Shown piece after piece: positions 9,431 to 20,400 of a DNA stretch of 64,000 bases (within the stretch, counting starts at the first letter, position 1; every line of letters begins with the position of its first letter). The position numbers were made by a program, and so were the translations under genes. The notes below the pieces were generated by a model. The model was not told the DNA's origin, searched no databases, and worked only from the letters and a program-made list of their open reading frames with translations. Source of the DNA: Deltaproteobacteria bacterium (GTDB taxonomy: Bacteria > UBA10199 > JACPAL01 > JAHFST01); assembly GCA_023265625.1 (NCBI GenBank), contig JAHFST010000009.1, positions 62,001 through 126,000 of the forward strand, in the 5' to 3' direction.

Positions 9431-10116
9431 GACTTGCCGCCTTTCGCTACGACCTCCACCTTCCGGGTCTTGTCCCGAGTCGTCACCACTTCATCAACAA
9501 TACCATACTCTTTGGACTCCAGGCTAGTCATAAAACAGTCCCGTTCTGTATCCTGCTGGATCTTTTTAATCGGCTGTTTGGTATGTTTGGCCAAGACATT
9601 GTTGAGTTCCTCACGAATCCTGAGGATTTCTCGGGCATGAATGTCAATATCGGTGGCCTGCCCCTGATATCCCCCCAGAGGTTGATGGATCATAATCCGC
9701 GCATGAGGGAGGGCGAAACGCTTCCCACTCGTCCCAGCCGCTAGCAAGACCGCGGCCATCGACGCCGCCTGCCCCATACAGATGGTGGAAATATCGCAAC
9801 GAACATACTGCATCGTGTCATAAATCGCCATCCCGGCCGTCACCGACCCACCGGGAGAATTAACATAAATATAAATTTCCTTATCCGGATCTTCCGACTC
9901 AAGAAACAACAGTTGGGCAATAATCAGGTTGGCAATTTCATCATGGATCTCAGACCCGATAAAGACAATTCGGTCTTTGAGGAGGCGGGAGTAGATGTCA
10001 TAGGCACGCTCCCCGCGGCTGGTCTGCTCAACAACCATCGGAACAAGCTGCATGGAAGGCGAGGCAACAACTCCACCGGAATAACTGTTTTCTTGAGTAA
10101 ATCTCGTATGTTTCAA
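9427..10116 (-). CDS. clpP: ATP-dependent Clp protease proteolytic subunit ClpP
   Basis: The proteolytic chamber subunit of ClpXP, with catalytic triad S119 (MGQAASMAA), H144 (MIHQPLGG) and D193 (ERDCFM), numbered from the first codon of this frame. The frame opens with TTG at 10116, 12 bases after the tig stop, with a GATGGGG sequence before it. That gives a 21-residue leader before the conserved [19 protein letters not shown]. An ATG at 10053 would start directly at that motif but lacks a close ribosome site. Many ClpP proteins have a short, processed propeptide, so the TTG start is reasonable but unproven. Confidence 0.97.
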   Translation of the reverse strand: MKHTRFTQENSYSGGVVASPSMQLVPMVVEQTSRGERAYDIYSRLLKDRIVFIGSEIHDEIANLIIAQLLFLESEDPDKEIYIYVNSPGGSVTAGMAIYDTMQYVRCDISTICMGQAASMAAVLLAAGTSGKRFALPHARIMIHQPLGGYQGQATDIDIHAREILRIREELNNVLAKHTKQPIKKIQQDTERDCFMTSLESKEYGIVDEVVTTRDKTRKVEVVAKGGKS

Positions 10117-10128
10117 TGAGGCCCCATC

Positions 10129-11406
10129 TCAGGTGATTGTAACTTGCGACAGCACAAATGCAAGGGTTTTCTCCTCCCGCAACGCCATTTGCAACCCGGG
10201 CAACAACTTTTTTTCCCGATAATGCTTCATCCAATGCTCCGGGGCCTGCCCTGAGGCCTTGGCCATCTCCACAATCTTCTGCTCCACTTCTTCGGGTGTC
10301 ACCGTAATCCCCTGTTCGGTGGCAATCGTGTCAAAAAACAGCCCGCCCTTTACTTGTAAAACGGCCTCTTCATGGTTTTTCTCAACGAAAAGTTCCCGTG
10401 TAATCCCTATTTTCTCCGGAGTCATCCCCTGCTGCTTAAGGTTCCCCTCCAGACGTTGATACATATGATCCAGCTCCGCATGAACCATCGCCTCTGGCAC
10501 CGAACAAGGATTTTCCTCCGCCAACTTTTGCAACAAATCCCGATGCAACTTGGCTTGGGCATCCCCCTCTTTACGCTTCTGAATGGCCTCGCGCAGTTTT
10601 TGTCGGATCTCCTCGAGCGTCTGATAGGGTCCCAAATCCTTGGCAAAATCATCGTTGAGTTCCGGCAACTTTTTTTCTTTAATTCCCTTCACCTCAATCT
10701 GGTAGGTAACACTCTTTCCCGCCAACTTTTTATCCTCAAAATTATCGGGCATCTTCACCTGAATCGTCTTTTTCTCCCCGACCTCCGTACCCAGCAGGGC
10801 CTCTTCAATCTCGGGAAAGAGGGTTTTCGCTCCTAACGGGGCGATGTAATCCTTAACCTCCCCGCCAGGAATCGCCTTCCCATCCACCGATCCCTGATAA
10901 TCCACCACGGCAAAATCTCCCACTTGCGGCCGCGTCCTAATCGTCACGGGAATAAGCTGCGCCGCCTGTTCCTGCATCTCTTGCAAGCTCTTCGCCACTT
11001 CTTCTTCAGTCACCTGCGCCGCATCCTTCTTCAACTTGAGCTTCTTATAATCCTTCACCTTCACTTCAGGCCGGATCTCAAAAACCGCCTCATAAATGAG
11101 TTCCTTATCACCGCCAAACTGGATGAGCTTGATATCCGGATGCGAGACCGGCTGCTCCTGCGTCTCTTCCAAGGCAAGCCCGTAACTACTCCCCACCAGC
11201 TCTTGCACGGCATCTTGCTCCGCGTCTTCCCGATAATGTTTCTCCAACATCGCCCGTGGGGCCTTCCCCGGTCGAAACCCCTTCAGGTTCACCTTTTTTT
11301 GCAATTTACCATACGCCACCTCAATCGCCTGCTGCACCATCCCCATCGGCAGGGTTACCTCGATCTTCTTCTTGATATCCGAAACTTTTTCGCTTTTGAC
11401 TTTCAT
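10129..11406 (-). CDS. tig: Trigger factor (ribosome-associated chaperone and PPIase)
   Basis: Trigger factor binds near the ribosome exit tunnel and protects nascent chains. The 425-residue chain shows the N-terminal ribosome-binding domain with the family signature (KGFRPGKAPRAMLEKHY, close to the canonical GFRxGKxP loop), an FKBP-type domain in the middle (GDFAVVDYQGSVDGKAIPGG), and the helical C-terminal chaperone arms. The open frame extends to 11601, but that part reads through a structured repeat and tRNA-Leu. The ATG at 11406, with GGAGA seven bases upstream, is therefore the start. It heads the operon with clpP, clpX and lon. Confidence 0.96.
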   Translation of the reverse strand: MKVKSEKVSDIKKKIEVTLPMGMVQQAIEVAYGKLQKKVNLKGFRPGKAPRAMLEKHYREDAEQDAVQELVGSSYGLALEETQEQPVSHPDIKLIQFGGDKELIYEAVFEIRPEVKVKDYKKLKLKKDAAQVTEEEVAKSLQEMQEQAAQLIPVTIRTRPQVGDFAVVDYQGSVDGKAIPGGEVKDYIAPLGAKTLFPEIEEALLGTEVGEKKTIQVKMPDNFEDKKLAGKSVTYQIEVKGIKEKKLPELNDDFAKDLGPYQTLEEIRQKLREAIQKRKEGDAQAKLHRDLLQKLAEENPCSVPEAMVHAELDHMYQRLEGNLKQQGMTPEKIGITRELFVEKNHEEAVLQVKGGLFFDTIATEQGITVTPEEVEQKIVEMAKASGQAPEHWMKHYREKKLLPGLQMALREEKTLAFVLSQVTIT

Positions 11407-11448
11407 TTTAATCTCCAAATTAAGATTGTTACTCGCCCCACACTCGAC

Positions 11449-11573
11449 GCAGGGCGGTGAGAAAGGTCCAGCTGCTAGGCGCCCGCGAAGGCCCGACTGA
11501 GGCGTACTGAAAGTACGTCGCAAGGAGGGCCTGAACGGGCAACGACGCAGATGGGCCTTTATCGCCGCCCTGC
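11449..11573. repeat. 125-nt structured inverted-repeat element
   Basis: The ends GCAGGGCGGTGA and TCGCCGCCCTGC are near-perfect inverted copies, and the pairing continues inward (AAAGG..CCA.CTGC against GCAG.TGG.CCTTT). A second hairpin GCGTACT-GAA-AGTACGT lies in the middle. The whole piece can fold as one long branched hairpin. It lies between tRNA-Leu and tig and has no coding content. It could be a MITE-like element or a structured RNA; I cannot tell which. Confidence 0.65.
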
Positions 11574-11576
11574 ATG

Positions 11577-11659
11577 TGCCGCGGGAGGGACTCGAACCCA
11601 CATGGGGTTACCCCCGCCAGGTTCTAAGCCTGGTGCGTCTGCCATTCCGCCACCGCGGC
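11577..11659 (-). tRNA. tRNA-Leu (TAG)
   Basis: On the - strand the acceptor arms are GCCGCGG/CCGCGGC, the anticodon stem CCAGG/CCTGG encloses the loop CTTAGAA (anticodon TAG), and there is a long type-II variable arm (GGGGGTAACCCC) and a T arm with GTTCGAGTC. The discriminator is A and no CCA is encoded. At 83 nt it has the expected length for tRNA-Leu. Confidence 0.95.
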
Positions 11660-11792
11660 GTCCGCTTCAAAAGGGAATGACTCTAGAGGATCTCATTTCA
11701 ACCCGCAATCATTTTTAATGACTTCGCCCCCCCTATGAAATAAGGGGTCGTTTTGCAGCAACTTTTGTTGTCAACAGCCGATAGAGGGATTC

Positions 11793-14700
11793 ATGATGGC
11801 CCTTTTATCTCGCACCGTGGGACGATGGCTTGTTTTTTTACTGTTTGCCCTGGTCGCTCCGACCGGCTGTCAAAATGCCAATCCCGGGGCGCTCCTGCTG
11901 GGGCCGGGCAATCAGGGGATCACCCCATTATCACCGACTAAAGATCCTTTTTTACCCCAACCAAGCGGTTCGGAAGACCCGGAACAACTCCCTGTCATCC
12001 CTTTGGCCCCTCCTATAGCGGGTCCCGGCTCGGACGGGCATATTCCTCCCAGTCCGCAACCGGCCCCGCCGATCATGTTCCTGCAATTGCAGGCAAGCGG
12101 TGTCTACTTCAAGGGTTCCGGGACCTTCCTCGTGCAAGGGACCGTCACCGATGACCAGGGCAAGCCATTTGCCGGGGCCGAGGTGACCTTCACCGACACC
12201 CAAAGCGGTGCCACGGCGCAAACCACCACTCAAGTGGATGGCTCATTCTCCAACAGCCTCCCAACCCAACCGGGCGAAGAGGTCGTCGTGAAGGCCAAGG
12301 ACCCCGTCAGCGGTTTGGTCAGCAACGAGGTCCATCTGCTGGTCGGGGATCACCTCTTTGTCGAAATGAAATCGGAGCTGGGATTCAATCCCTTTGGGGA
12401 TGACCGACAGCCGGAATTAATTGGAATCCACCTCGATGATGCAGCGCCGAACAATTCCGGTGCTGCCACTTATTCCCTAGAGGTGAATGAACCAGACTCT
12501 GGCCTCGCCCTGGCAATCCTGACCCTAGAGAGTCCCTCAGGAGAAAAACATTCTTACGACGCCCAGTTCGAGCCTTTCCAAACCCCACTGGTCATTAAGG
12601 TTCCGATTCCTACCGATGCGTCGTTACAAGATTATAAAATTTACTCGCTCTACCTGGCCGATTTTGCCAACAACAGTAAAACGTACTACGCCTTTGACCT
12701 GGAATCTTTCCAATCCCCAACTGAAAACCATAAATTCTTTCTCAAAAAAATCATCATCTCGCCACATTCAGCCACCGCTGCGACAGGAGAGACGATGACC
12801 CTAAGGGTGGAAACGACTCTCGACTCCTATTGGAATGGGAAGGTGATGGCACAATTTCGCAACTTGCAAACAGGACGCAACCTGATCTTTCACAATGACA
12901 CCGGGGCCGAGACCAGCCTCCTCCCTTTGAAAATTATTGCTTCGAGGACATACGAGGGCACACTTTCCTTGGATCATCTGGAAATTCCCGGTGGGGATTA
13001 CTATCTCAGCTCCCTCTCCTTGATCGATGCAACCGGGATCGTTCACAGCATCACAACCCAAACCAACCAAACTCATTTGGAGAACCCTTTGTTGTTGGAT
13101 TTCCCAATCGAACGTTCCTATGGCCGCATCGTCCCAACCACTTTTGACATCCGTCCATATGGTTTCACCATCACCCCAACTCCTGGAGTCGAGTCGGACA
13201 ACCCAAAAATGGAACTTTACACGGTGAGTGTTTCTGCCCATCAGGTGAAGGGGGGAGATAAGCTCTTCATCCAGGCCGCGCTGAAAACCGCCCCGGATCT
13301 GCGCCATTCGGTCATGGCCGCATTCACCAATCCCATCGATCACCAGCCCCATTGGGTCCCACTCTCCCTATTCAAGGCCGCCCCTCCCTCCCAGGCCAGC
13401 CTTTATCGAGGTACGTTGATCATTCCCAAGAATTGGACCCCGGGCACCTACTTCATGACTTACGTCAAGGCCTACCGGGAAGATGGCTCCTGGCTAGAAG
13501 TCTACACCGCCAGCCCCAAGCGCATGGCGCTGCGCGACCACGAGCTGAAAGACCCGCTCAGTGTGCATCTCAACCCGGTCCTGTTTGACACCACTCAGAC
13601 GATGCGCGTCTCGCCGGTGAATCTCCACCATGTCACCTTTACCCTGCAGGGCACAGACGGGACTATCGCCTCCCTGACCCAGTTGACCGTCACTCCCCAG
13701 ACCTTGGGTACTGATGCGGATTATTGTACGCCCATCGTGTTGGAGGCAACGCTCACCAATGCCGACGCCACCGTTCCGATGATCGACACGGTCTTCCAAC
13801 GTCGTGACGGACTGGGCAAGAGCTACTTCATCCGCCTGTTCCCCGACGACCCTACACACTTCCGCGGCACGGAATGCATCCCGCATGAGACGCTGCCGGG
13901 GCATTACGAACTGACTCGGATGTTTTACGGAGATACGGGGGGACACACCTCGTTTTTTGCGCTCCCCTTTCAAGAAAAGGGAACACCGTTCAATCGGATT
14001 CAATTTAATCCCGGCACAAGCTCCAGCGCACCGGCCTCCTTTGATGTGCCCGGTTCCGATACTGAGGAGATCGCCAAGGTCGCAAAAATAAAATCAATCA
14101 TCTTATCCAACAACAAGGTCAGCCTGGACAATGCCGAAGTCCTGGTCACTATCAACCTAGCACCCACTGACTTCAACCTAGAACGCGGATTTCTTTCGTT
14201 CTTTCATACCGAACAAGACACCCCTCCCCTCTCCTGTCACTTAAGTCCCAGTAGCCAGCCGGGGAGTTACGCCTGCTTACTACGTATCACCAACCAGGTT
14301 CCGACCGGACACTATGTCTTAGGGTCGGTCATCCTAATTTCGCAAGACCGGCGACTCAAGACACTCTTTTTACAAACTAAGAAAAATCATCGCCAAGTCT
14401 TCAGTCCCCCGCTGCTGGACCGAGAACCAATCGAATACGACAGCCTGAGGGGTTACACAGATAATTCCTACGACATCCGAGAACAAACCATCGAAGTGAC
14501 CGAGGGAGCCCATGTGGACAAATCCACCCTCCCCGAGATCACCGCCGTCAACCTTTCCGATCCTGTTTATCAGATTCCCAATGAAGAAGTGCTCAAGAAT
14601 AAAGTGATGATTACCCTAATCACTAAAATTGCTTACCACCGCTTTAAAAACGGCTACGATGTCAAATGCCGGGATGACGGCGTCCTGGAAAATATCCCTG

Positions 14701-17483
14701 AGAATCCAGCCTTCGAGACCTCATTTCAGGAAAATGTTTTTATCAAGATGGCGGATGGGTTTGCACCGCAAGAGGTCTATTTCACCTTGACCAACACCCT
14801 GCGGGAGGATGAGGTTCTGTTCCGCAAGGCGATCTATGATCCAGCATCGGACGCCTACACTTATTCTTTCCACCAGGACCCCTGGCTGCGCATTTGGGAT
14901 GGGGCTTACCGATTAACGTCACTCTTCCTGCGCGATCCGGAACACAACACCTACAGCTATCTCCAATCTCCTGAGGGAAAATGGGAGGCCTGGTTCAACC
15001 GACAACCGTTAACCTCCGCTCCCCTGGAAGCTTTCTCCGACCAACAGTTTGCGGGAAGATGCGGCGATTGGAACAAACCCGCTTTGTCCATAGATGGCCT
15101 CCCTTCCAATAGTCCCGGAGAGAGTTTTCAAGGGTCTAGCCACTTCGGACTCAGCTCGAGATACATCGAGATTGTTCCAATCACCCAGGAAGGAACCCCT
15201 AGGACCGTCATCGGTTTTCCAGAAACCATAACGCAAACTAACTATGACTCTCTCTCCCCTTTATTAATCCGGATCATCAACCTGTCCAACGGTTACACAC
15301 AAACCACCCCAGTCAACATCGACGGCGGTTTTCAGGTGGCACTGCCTCCGGATCAGGTCAAAACGGGAGACATCTTGGAGATCGGCCCTGATATTGATCC
15401 CACCGTAAGGATACAATTAGAGGTGCTCCCACCCGTGGAGAGTTATGGACTCGTCAGCCAGGAACAAACAGTAATTGGCTCGGACCAGGCCCGGCTGAAA
15501 TTGTATGAGACCTCAAAACTCCCAGGAGAGGGGCGTTATGGTGGCTATGCCGTCATGAACGAGCGCCCCGATATCGATCTCAAAATCCCCGCCGGTGATT
15601 TGAAGAGCCCGATTGTGGAATGGCGTTGGGCGCGGGGGGGTTATAAAATTGACGGAAACCGGATCGAAACGGTTTCATTCCGTTTTGCCGGCAGTCCCTC
15701 TAATGATTTGATCATCGTCAAACTGGATGAACAGGGAAATATTTTAATGAGCGAACCTCAGCCAGATATCTCGCCCGACTCCGTTCAAAAAGCGACTGGA
15801 GAATGGGACATTTTCTATAATGTCTCAATGGATCTCCCAAACTCCGGGATGGGAATCTTTGCGGTCCTGGATGGCGCGGCCGATAGCGACGGTGACGGCG
15901 TCCCAAACAAACAAGATGCCTTTATCCAGGACCCCTCGAGACAGCATGATGTGGATGGAGACGGGATTGACGACCAGGTAGATTCCGACAATGACAATGA
16001 TACGGTGGCCAATGCCGCGGACAATTGCCCCCTGGTATCCAATCAGGACCAGAAGGATACGGATGGCGATGGCCTCGGGGACGCCTGTGATGACGACATC
16101 GATCAAGATGGTATTCCCAATAAATCGGACAATTGTCCTGCCACCACCAACGCGGATCAGCTGAATTTGGACAAGGATAAAACAGGCGACGCCTGCGATA
16201 ATGATATCGACAATGATGGCATTGCCAATGCGTCGGACAATTGCAAAACCGTTTTTAATAAACTCCAGTTGGATTTGGATGGCGACGCATTGGGAGATAC
16301 CTGTGATCCCGATGATGATAATGACGGCCTCTTGGATGAGGTCGATCCGAAACCGTGGCTGATAAATGAAGCTCAGGATCCCGATCATGACGGACTCCCG
16401 ACAAATTATGAGCTCCTTTACGGATCCGATCCTTTCAACCCCAACACCGACGGAGACCTTTGGAACGACGGCGAAGAAGTGGGAACTAATTCAGAAGCCC
16501 CTCGGGATGTTGACCATAACGGGAAAGCCGACTTGCTTGATTGGGGGTATGCAATCGGGACCCCCGATGAAAAAAGCGCAGTGGCAGGCATGGAAGACCT
16601 TGCCGTCAGTCAGGACGGCACTATTTTTATGACCCGAGCGTCAGATAATACGATCACCGTCTACCAATATGAGAAAAATAGCGTTAATTATGTGAGCACC
16701 TACCTTTGCAAAAAAAAGGTCAATAAAAAGTGGAATCTCTATTGGAATCCCGGGAGCATCGCGGTCGACGATGACGGATTTGTTTACGTGGCAGACACCA
16801 CCAGTTCACAAATCAGCTTATTGCAGCTGCAGAACGAATCATTGGTATTGCTTGCCTCCTCATCGTTCCCCGATTTCAAATGGATTGACAACTTAGAGGT
16901 AGGGCAAAACGGCATCGTCTATGCCTCTGGCATGAGCAAAGACGGTACAACAACCATTCTTACCCTGCAACGCAATGATACAGTTCTTGAAATTATCTCC
17001 ACTTTTCCCAAACCTTCCTTCGCCTTGGTTCCTCTTATTCTTGCCGTAGATACTACAGGAACCTTAATACTGTCTCACTCATACGGTCATCTGTTTGTTA
17101 AAGATGACTCAGAACATGATTGGGATTTCTTCGATAACTTATATGATGTCCCAGAACATGACTGGCATTTCTTCGATGACTTATATCATTACATGGAGAG
17201 CGGGGGCAGCCATCAAGTGAGCGCCATAAAATTTTACGGAGACCGCCTGTTTATCGCCGATACGGATGCAAAAAAGGAAATTTATGTCTTTCAAGCCCCA
17301 TCCGATTGGGGGGGCTTTGGGAAAATGACCCTCCACAGAAGTTTTGGCGGCCCAGGAACTCATTTCGGGGAATTCTCAAATTTAATCGCCATTGAAGCGG
17401 CTAATGACAAACTTTACGTCCTCGACCAATACCGCCTCCAAATCTTCTCCCTCCCGCCTGACGAGAGCGAGGGAACGCCATGA
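11793..17483 (+). CDS. Giant secreted protein: Ig-like/CarboxypepD-like domain, TSP3 repeats, beta-propeller
   Basis: A 1,896-residue exported protein. The N-terminus (MMALLSRTVGRW, hydrophobic run, APTGC) resembles a lipoprotein signal with Cys at about residue 28, followed by a Pro-rich linker. Residues about 100-180 look like a carboxypeptidase-regulatory/Ig-like domain (VQGTVTDDQGKPFAGAEVTF). Long beta-rich repeats follow to about 1,350. About 1,363-1,575 are TSP3 calcium repeats (DSDGDGVPN, ADNCPLVSNQDQ, DGDGLGDACD), and the last approximately 300 residues are an NHL-like propeller (GSIAVDDDGFVYVADT). The C-terminal end (LYVLDQYRLQIFSLPPDES) matches the end of the next gene's product. 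The ATG at 11793 has GAGGGAT upstream. The stop overlaps the next start in an ATGA. Likely role: surface adhesin or partner of the protease that follows; this is inference. Confidence 0.8.
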   Translation: MMALLSRTVGRWLVFLLFALVAPTGCQNANPGALLLGPGNQGITPLSPTKDPFLPQPSGSEDPEQLPVIPLAPPIAGPGSDGHIPPSPQPAPPIMFLQLQASGVYFKGSGTFLVQGTVTDDQGKPFAGAEVTFTDTQSGATAQTTTQVDGSFSNSLPTQPGEEVVVKAKDPVSGLVSNEVHLLVGDHLFVEMKSELGFNPFGDDRQPELIGIHLDDAAPNNSGAATYSLEVNEPDSGLALAILTLESPSGEKHSYDAQFEPFQTPLVIKVPIPTDASLQDYKIYSLYLADFANNSKTYYAFDLESFQSPTENHKFFLKKIIISPHSATAATGETMTLRVETTLDSYWNGKVMAQFRNLQTGRNLIFHNDTGAETSLLPLKIIASRTYEGTLSLDHLEIPGGDYYLSSLSLIDATGIVHSITTQTNQTHLENPLLLDFPIERSYGRIVPTTFDIRPYGFTITPTPGVESDNPKMELYTVSVSAHQVKGGDKLFIQAALKTAPDLRHSVMAAFTNPIDHQPHWVPLSLFKAAPPSQASLYRGTLIIPKNWTPGTYFMTYVKAYREDGSWLEVYTASPKRMALRDHELKDPLSVHLNPVLFDTTQTMRVSPVNLHHVTFTLQGTDGTIASLTQLTVTPQTLGTDADYCTPIVLEATLTNADATVPMIDTVFQRRDGLGKSYFIRLFPDDPTHFRGTECIPHETLPGHYELTRMFYGDTGGHTSFFALPFQEKGTPFNRIQFNPGTSSSAPASFDVPGSDTEEIAKVAKIKSIILSNNKVSLDNAEVLVTINLAPTDFNLERGFLSFFHTEQDTPPLSCHLSPSSQPGSYACLLRITNQVPTGHYVLGSVILISQDRRLKTLFLQTKKNHRQVFSPPLLDREPIEYDSLRGYTDNSYDIREQTIEVTEGAHVDKSTLPEITAVNLSDPVYQIPNEEVLKNKVMITLITKIAYHRFKNGYDVKCRDDGVLENIPENPAFETSFQENVFIKMADGFAPQEVYFTLTNTLREDEVLFRKAIYDPASDAYTYSFHQDPWLRIWDGAYRLTSLFLRDPEHNTYSYLQSPEGKWEAWFNRQPLTSAPLEAFSDQQFAGRCGDWNKPALSIDGLPSNSPGESFQGSSHFGLSSRYIEIVPITQEGTPRTVIGFPETITQTNYDSLSPLLIRIINLSNGYTQTTPVNIDGGFQVALPPDQVKTGDILEIGPDIDPTVRIQLEVLPPVESYGLVSQEQTVIGSDQARLKLYETSKLPGEGRYGGYAVMNERPDIDLKIPAGDLKSPIVEWRWARGGYKIDGNRIETVSFRFAGSPSNDLIIVKLDEQGNILMSEPQPDISPDSVQKATGEWDIFYNVSMDLPNSGMGIFAVLDGAADSDGDGVPNKQDAFIQDPSRQHDVDGDGIDDQVDSDNDNDTVANAADNCPLVSNQDQKDTDGDGLGDACDDDIDQDGIPNKSDNCPATTNADQLNLDKDKTGDACDNDIDNDGIANASDNCKTVFNKLQLDLDGDALGDTCDPDDDNDGLLDEVDPKPWLINEAQDPDHDGLPTNYELLYGSDPFNPNTDGDLWNDGEEVGTNSEAPRDVDHNGKADLLDWGYAIGTPDEKSAVAGMEDLAVSQDGTIFMTRASDNTITVYQYEKNSVNYVSTYLCKKKVNKKWNLYWNPGSIAVDDDGFVYVADTTSSQISLLQLQNESLVLLASSSFPDFKWIDNLEVGQNGIVYASGMSKDGTTTILTLQRNDTVLEIISTFPKPSFALVPLILAVDTTGTLILSHSYGHLFVKDDSEHDWDFFDNLYDVPEHDWHFFDDLYHYMESGGSHQVSAIKFYGDRLFIADTDAKKEIYVFQAPSDWGGFGKMTLHRSFGGPGTHFGEFSNLIAIEAANDKLYVLDQYRLQIFSLPPDESEGTP
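17111..17194 (+). repeat. Tandem 42-nt in-frame duplication
   Basis: Two adjacent 42-nt units, both beginning AGAACATGA, at 17111 and 17153. They encode EHDWDFFDNLYDVP and EHDWHFFDDLYHYM inside the propeller of the preceding gene. Only a few bases differ, so the duplication is fairly recent. Confidence 0.8.
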
Positions 17484-20400
17484 AACATTGGCTGTTGCTC
17501 CTCTTGGCAATCCTGACCTGGATCCCGAACACGGACGCACGTCCCAGACGCGGTATCATCATGGTGCGCTTCAGGACCGCGGAGCAGGTCAACCGCATAT
17601 GCCGAACATTCCCGGACATGGAACCAAAACTGGTGATGTCCAACATTCCGACAGACATCTTGGGGAAAGCCAGGCAGCGGGCAACCACCGAGGGGATACG
17701 CCTGAACGATCCCAACCTCCTCTACATGTTCCAGATGAAAGACAGCGAGCGGGCCCAGGCCCTGCTCAATCTGCTGCAACGCGAACCTTCGGTCCTATGG
17801 GCCATGCCTGTGCCCAAGGCCTATCCGGCCGGAATCTCGGTGCCCAACATCAAGCCGGGACAAAACTACCTGTTGAATCAACCGGGATCTCTGAACATTA
17901 CTTCTGCTTGGGATCTAGGCTTGAGCGGCAAGAATCAAACTGTCATCGATCTGGAATTCAATTGGAACTACGCCCATGAAGATTTGGGGTTGGAGGCCAC
18001 GCAGACTCCCATCGAGATGCCGTTTACTCCGGGTTATGCAGACAACCAATACCTCCAACATGGCACCGCCGTCTTAGGACTGGTGGGGGCAAAAGGCAAT
18101 GGCAAGGGCGTCACCGGTATCGCCCCCAACGCAACACTTCGAACAGCGGCACTCGATGAATTCGGCACAGCGGGTATTTATTCCATCCTGACCCAGCAAT
18201 TAACCAACTACGCCCTGGGTAAAACCATCGGGGGCCAAATCGTCCTGGTGGAATACCAACTACCCGGACCCGGCACGTTCGGTGCTTGCGTCTTAGGGAA
18301 TGGCTGTCTACCGGCGGAGGCCTATCCGCTTTATTTTGAGGCAATTCAAGACTTGGTGAATTTGGGTCTCGTGGTGGTGGAGGCAGCGGGTAACGGTGGG
18401 TTGAATTTAGATCTCCCGGAGAATCAATTGCAGACCTGTGGCGCTGGAAAATGCCCGAACCTTGCCAAGGAAAGTACCGGGGCCATTTTGGTGGGGGCCT
18501 CTACCGGTGCAGGGATGAAGAAAGCTAGCTTTAGCAACTGCGGCAAGCGGGTGGACACCTTCGCCTGGGGACAAGGAGTGGTGACCACAGGTTACGGTGA
18601 CCATCCGATCAGCGTACCGCTAGATCCGAACAAGGCCTACACGATGGGGTTTAGCGGCACCTCGGCGGCGACGGCGATGATTGGAGGGATCGCAGCACTT
18701 GCGGAGGAAGAGGCGCAGGCCCTGCACCCAGACGACCAGGCCTACTTGAATTCGGGACAGATGCGTCAGTTGCTGCAACTTTCGGGGGTCAAACAAACGG
18801 ATGCGGGTTGTGCGATCGGATCGCAACCCGACATGGGAAAAACGGTGGATCTGCTGACCAAAGGGACAGTCAAGCCGACGATTATTTGGAAAGACTCCGA
18901 TGGCGATTCGGTCCCCGATATTACAGATAATTGCCCTTTCCTTCCGAATTTCAGCCAAAAGAATTTGGATGGCGATGGAAGCGGGGATCTATGTGACTCC
19001 GACATCGACGGTGATGGCACCGTAAACGAGCAAGACGCTTTCCCCGCCAATCCCCTGGAACAAAAGGACAGCGACGGGGACGGCATCGGCGACAACCAGG
19101 ACCCGGACATGGACGGCGACGGCGTACTCAACGTCAACGATAAGTTCCCCCTCGACCCCAAGGAAGAACAAGATACAGACGGCGACGGCCTGGGAGACAA
19201 TCAGGATCCGGACGCGGATGGGGACGGTATCTCCAATGAGAAGGAAATCGCACTGGGTCTGAATCCAAAATCATCCAACACCGATGGGGACCTTTGGGAT
19301 GATGGAACGGAAGTTGGACCTGATTTAAATACCCCACTGGACACGGATAACGACGGCATCATTGATGCCTTGGAGTGGGGGTATGAACTTGGCACCACCT
19401 TTGGTCAACTCGAGGACCCATCAGAAATGGCCTTGTACAATCAAGATGGGAAAAAATATCTTTTTGTCCTCGATCAATTTCAAAATGCCATTCACGTATT
19501 CGAACAATTTGGCGACAAACTGGAATTCCGAACCTTTTGGAACCTAGGAGGGAGTCAACAAGGGGCTCAATTTCCGCAGCAAAGAGACATGGCCGTTAGT
19601 AAGTCAGGCTATGTATTTATCGCCGATTCCAAGGAATGGAAGGTCGATGTATTACAGTTCAAAGACCAACACCTAACCTATGTAACAACTTTTTGGGATG
19701 ACGAAGCTGGCGACAAATCACCCTATTATAGGAAAAAAAGAATCGCCGTTAGTGATCAAGATCAAGTCTTTATTTTGAATGGCATAACCTTTTCATCTTT
19801 AAGAATGTTCCAGTTTAAGGATCAAAAATTCAATCTTATAAAAAAGATTTTATTCCCGGAGGATACATATTTTGCGTCCATGGCTGCAAACAAGGACCAG
19901 CTCTTTGTCATCAGCGGCAATTTTAAAATTTCACAGTATGCATTTGATGACAGCAATCTGTATTTGCAGGAAACCGATAGTTCCTTGTCACAAATTTCGC
20001 CATTTCCATTCGGAGATTCCTCTATAACGCTTACCGAAGGAAATAACCTTTATGTTTCACTGACTCAATCTTTGACCGGTCTTCCGAAAGAGGCCTCACT
20101 ATTCCACCTGAAATGGAACAATAACGCATTAGATCTTGTTGATGAGATTCCCGTACCTTCCGATGAAGGATGGTCTGGAAGTTTGGATATTATTGATATC
20201 GTTGCGGATGAGGACTCCCTCTATCTCAATGGCAAATGGGTTAATACTACTACGGTGGGTTTTGTCGGTCCTCGACAACACAAAATTCAGCGCTGGAATA
20301 TTGAAAAATCTACCCAAGATCCGTCTTATGGTGTTATTGCCTCCTATGATGTAAAGAATTTTCTTGATAGCGAAATGCTACATGCACTTGACCTTACCGT

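Noticed and set aside
11407..11601. Upstream extension of the tig frame
   Set aside because: It is read from the structured repeat and tRNA-Leu; the ATG at 11406 has a ribosome site and matches the family start.
11741..11760. Sigma-54-like sequence before the 11793 gene
   Set aside because: TTTTGCA is present, but the GG is one base off the required spacing and the -24 box lacks TGGC; no TATACA palindrome lies upstream.
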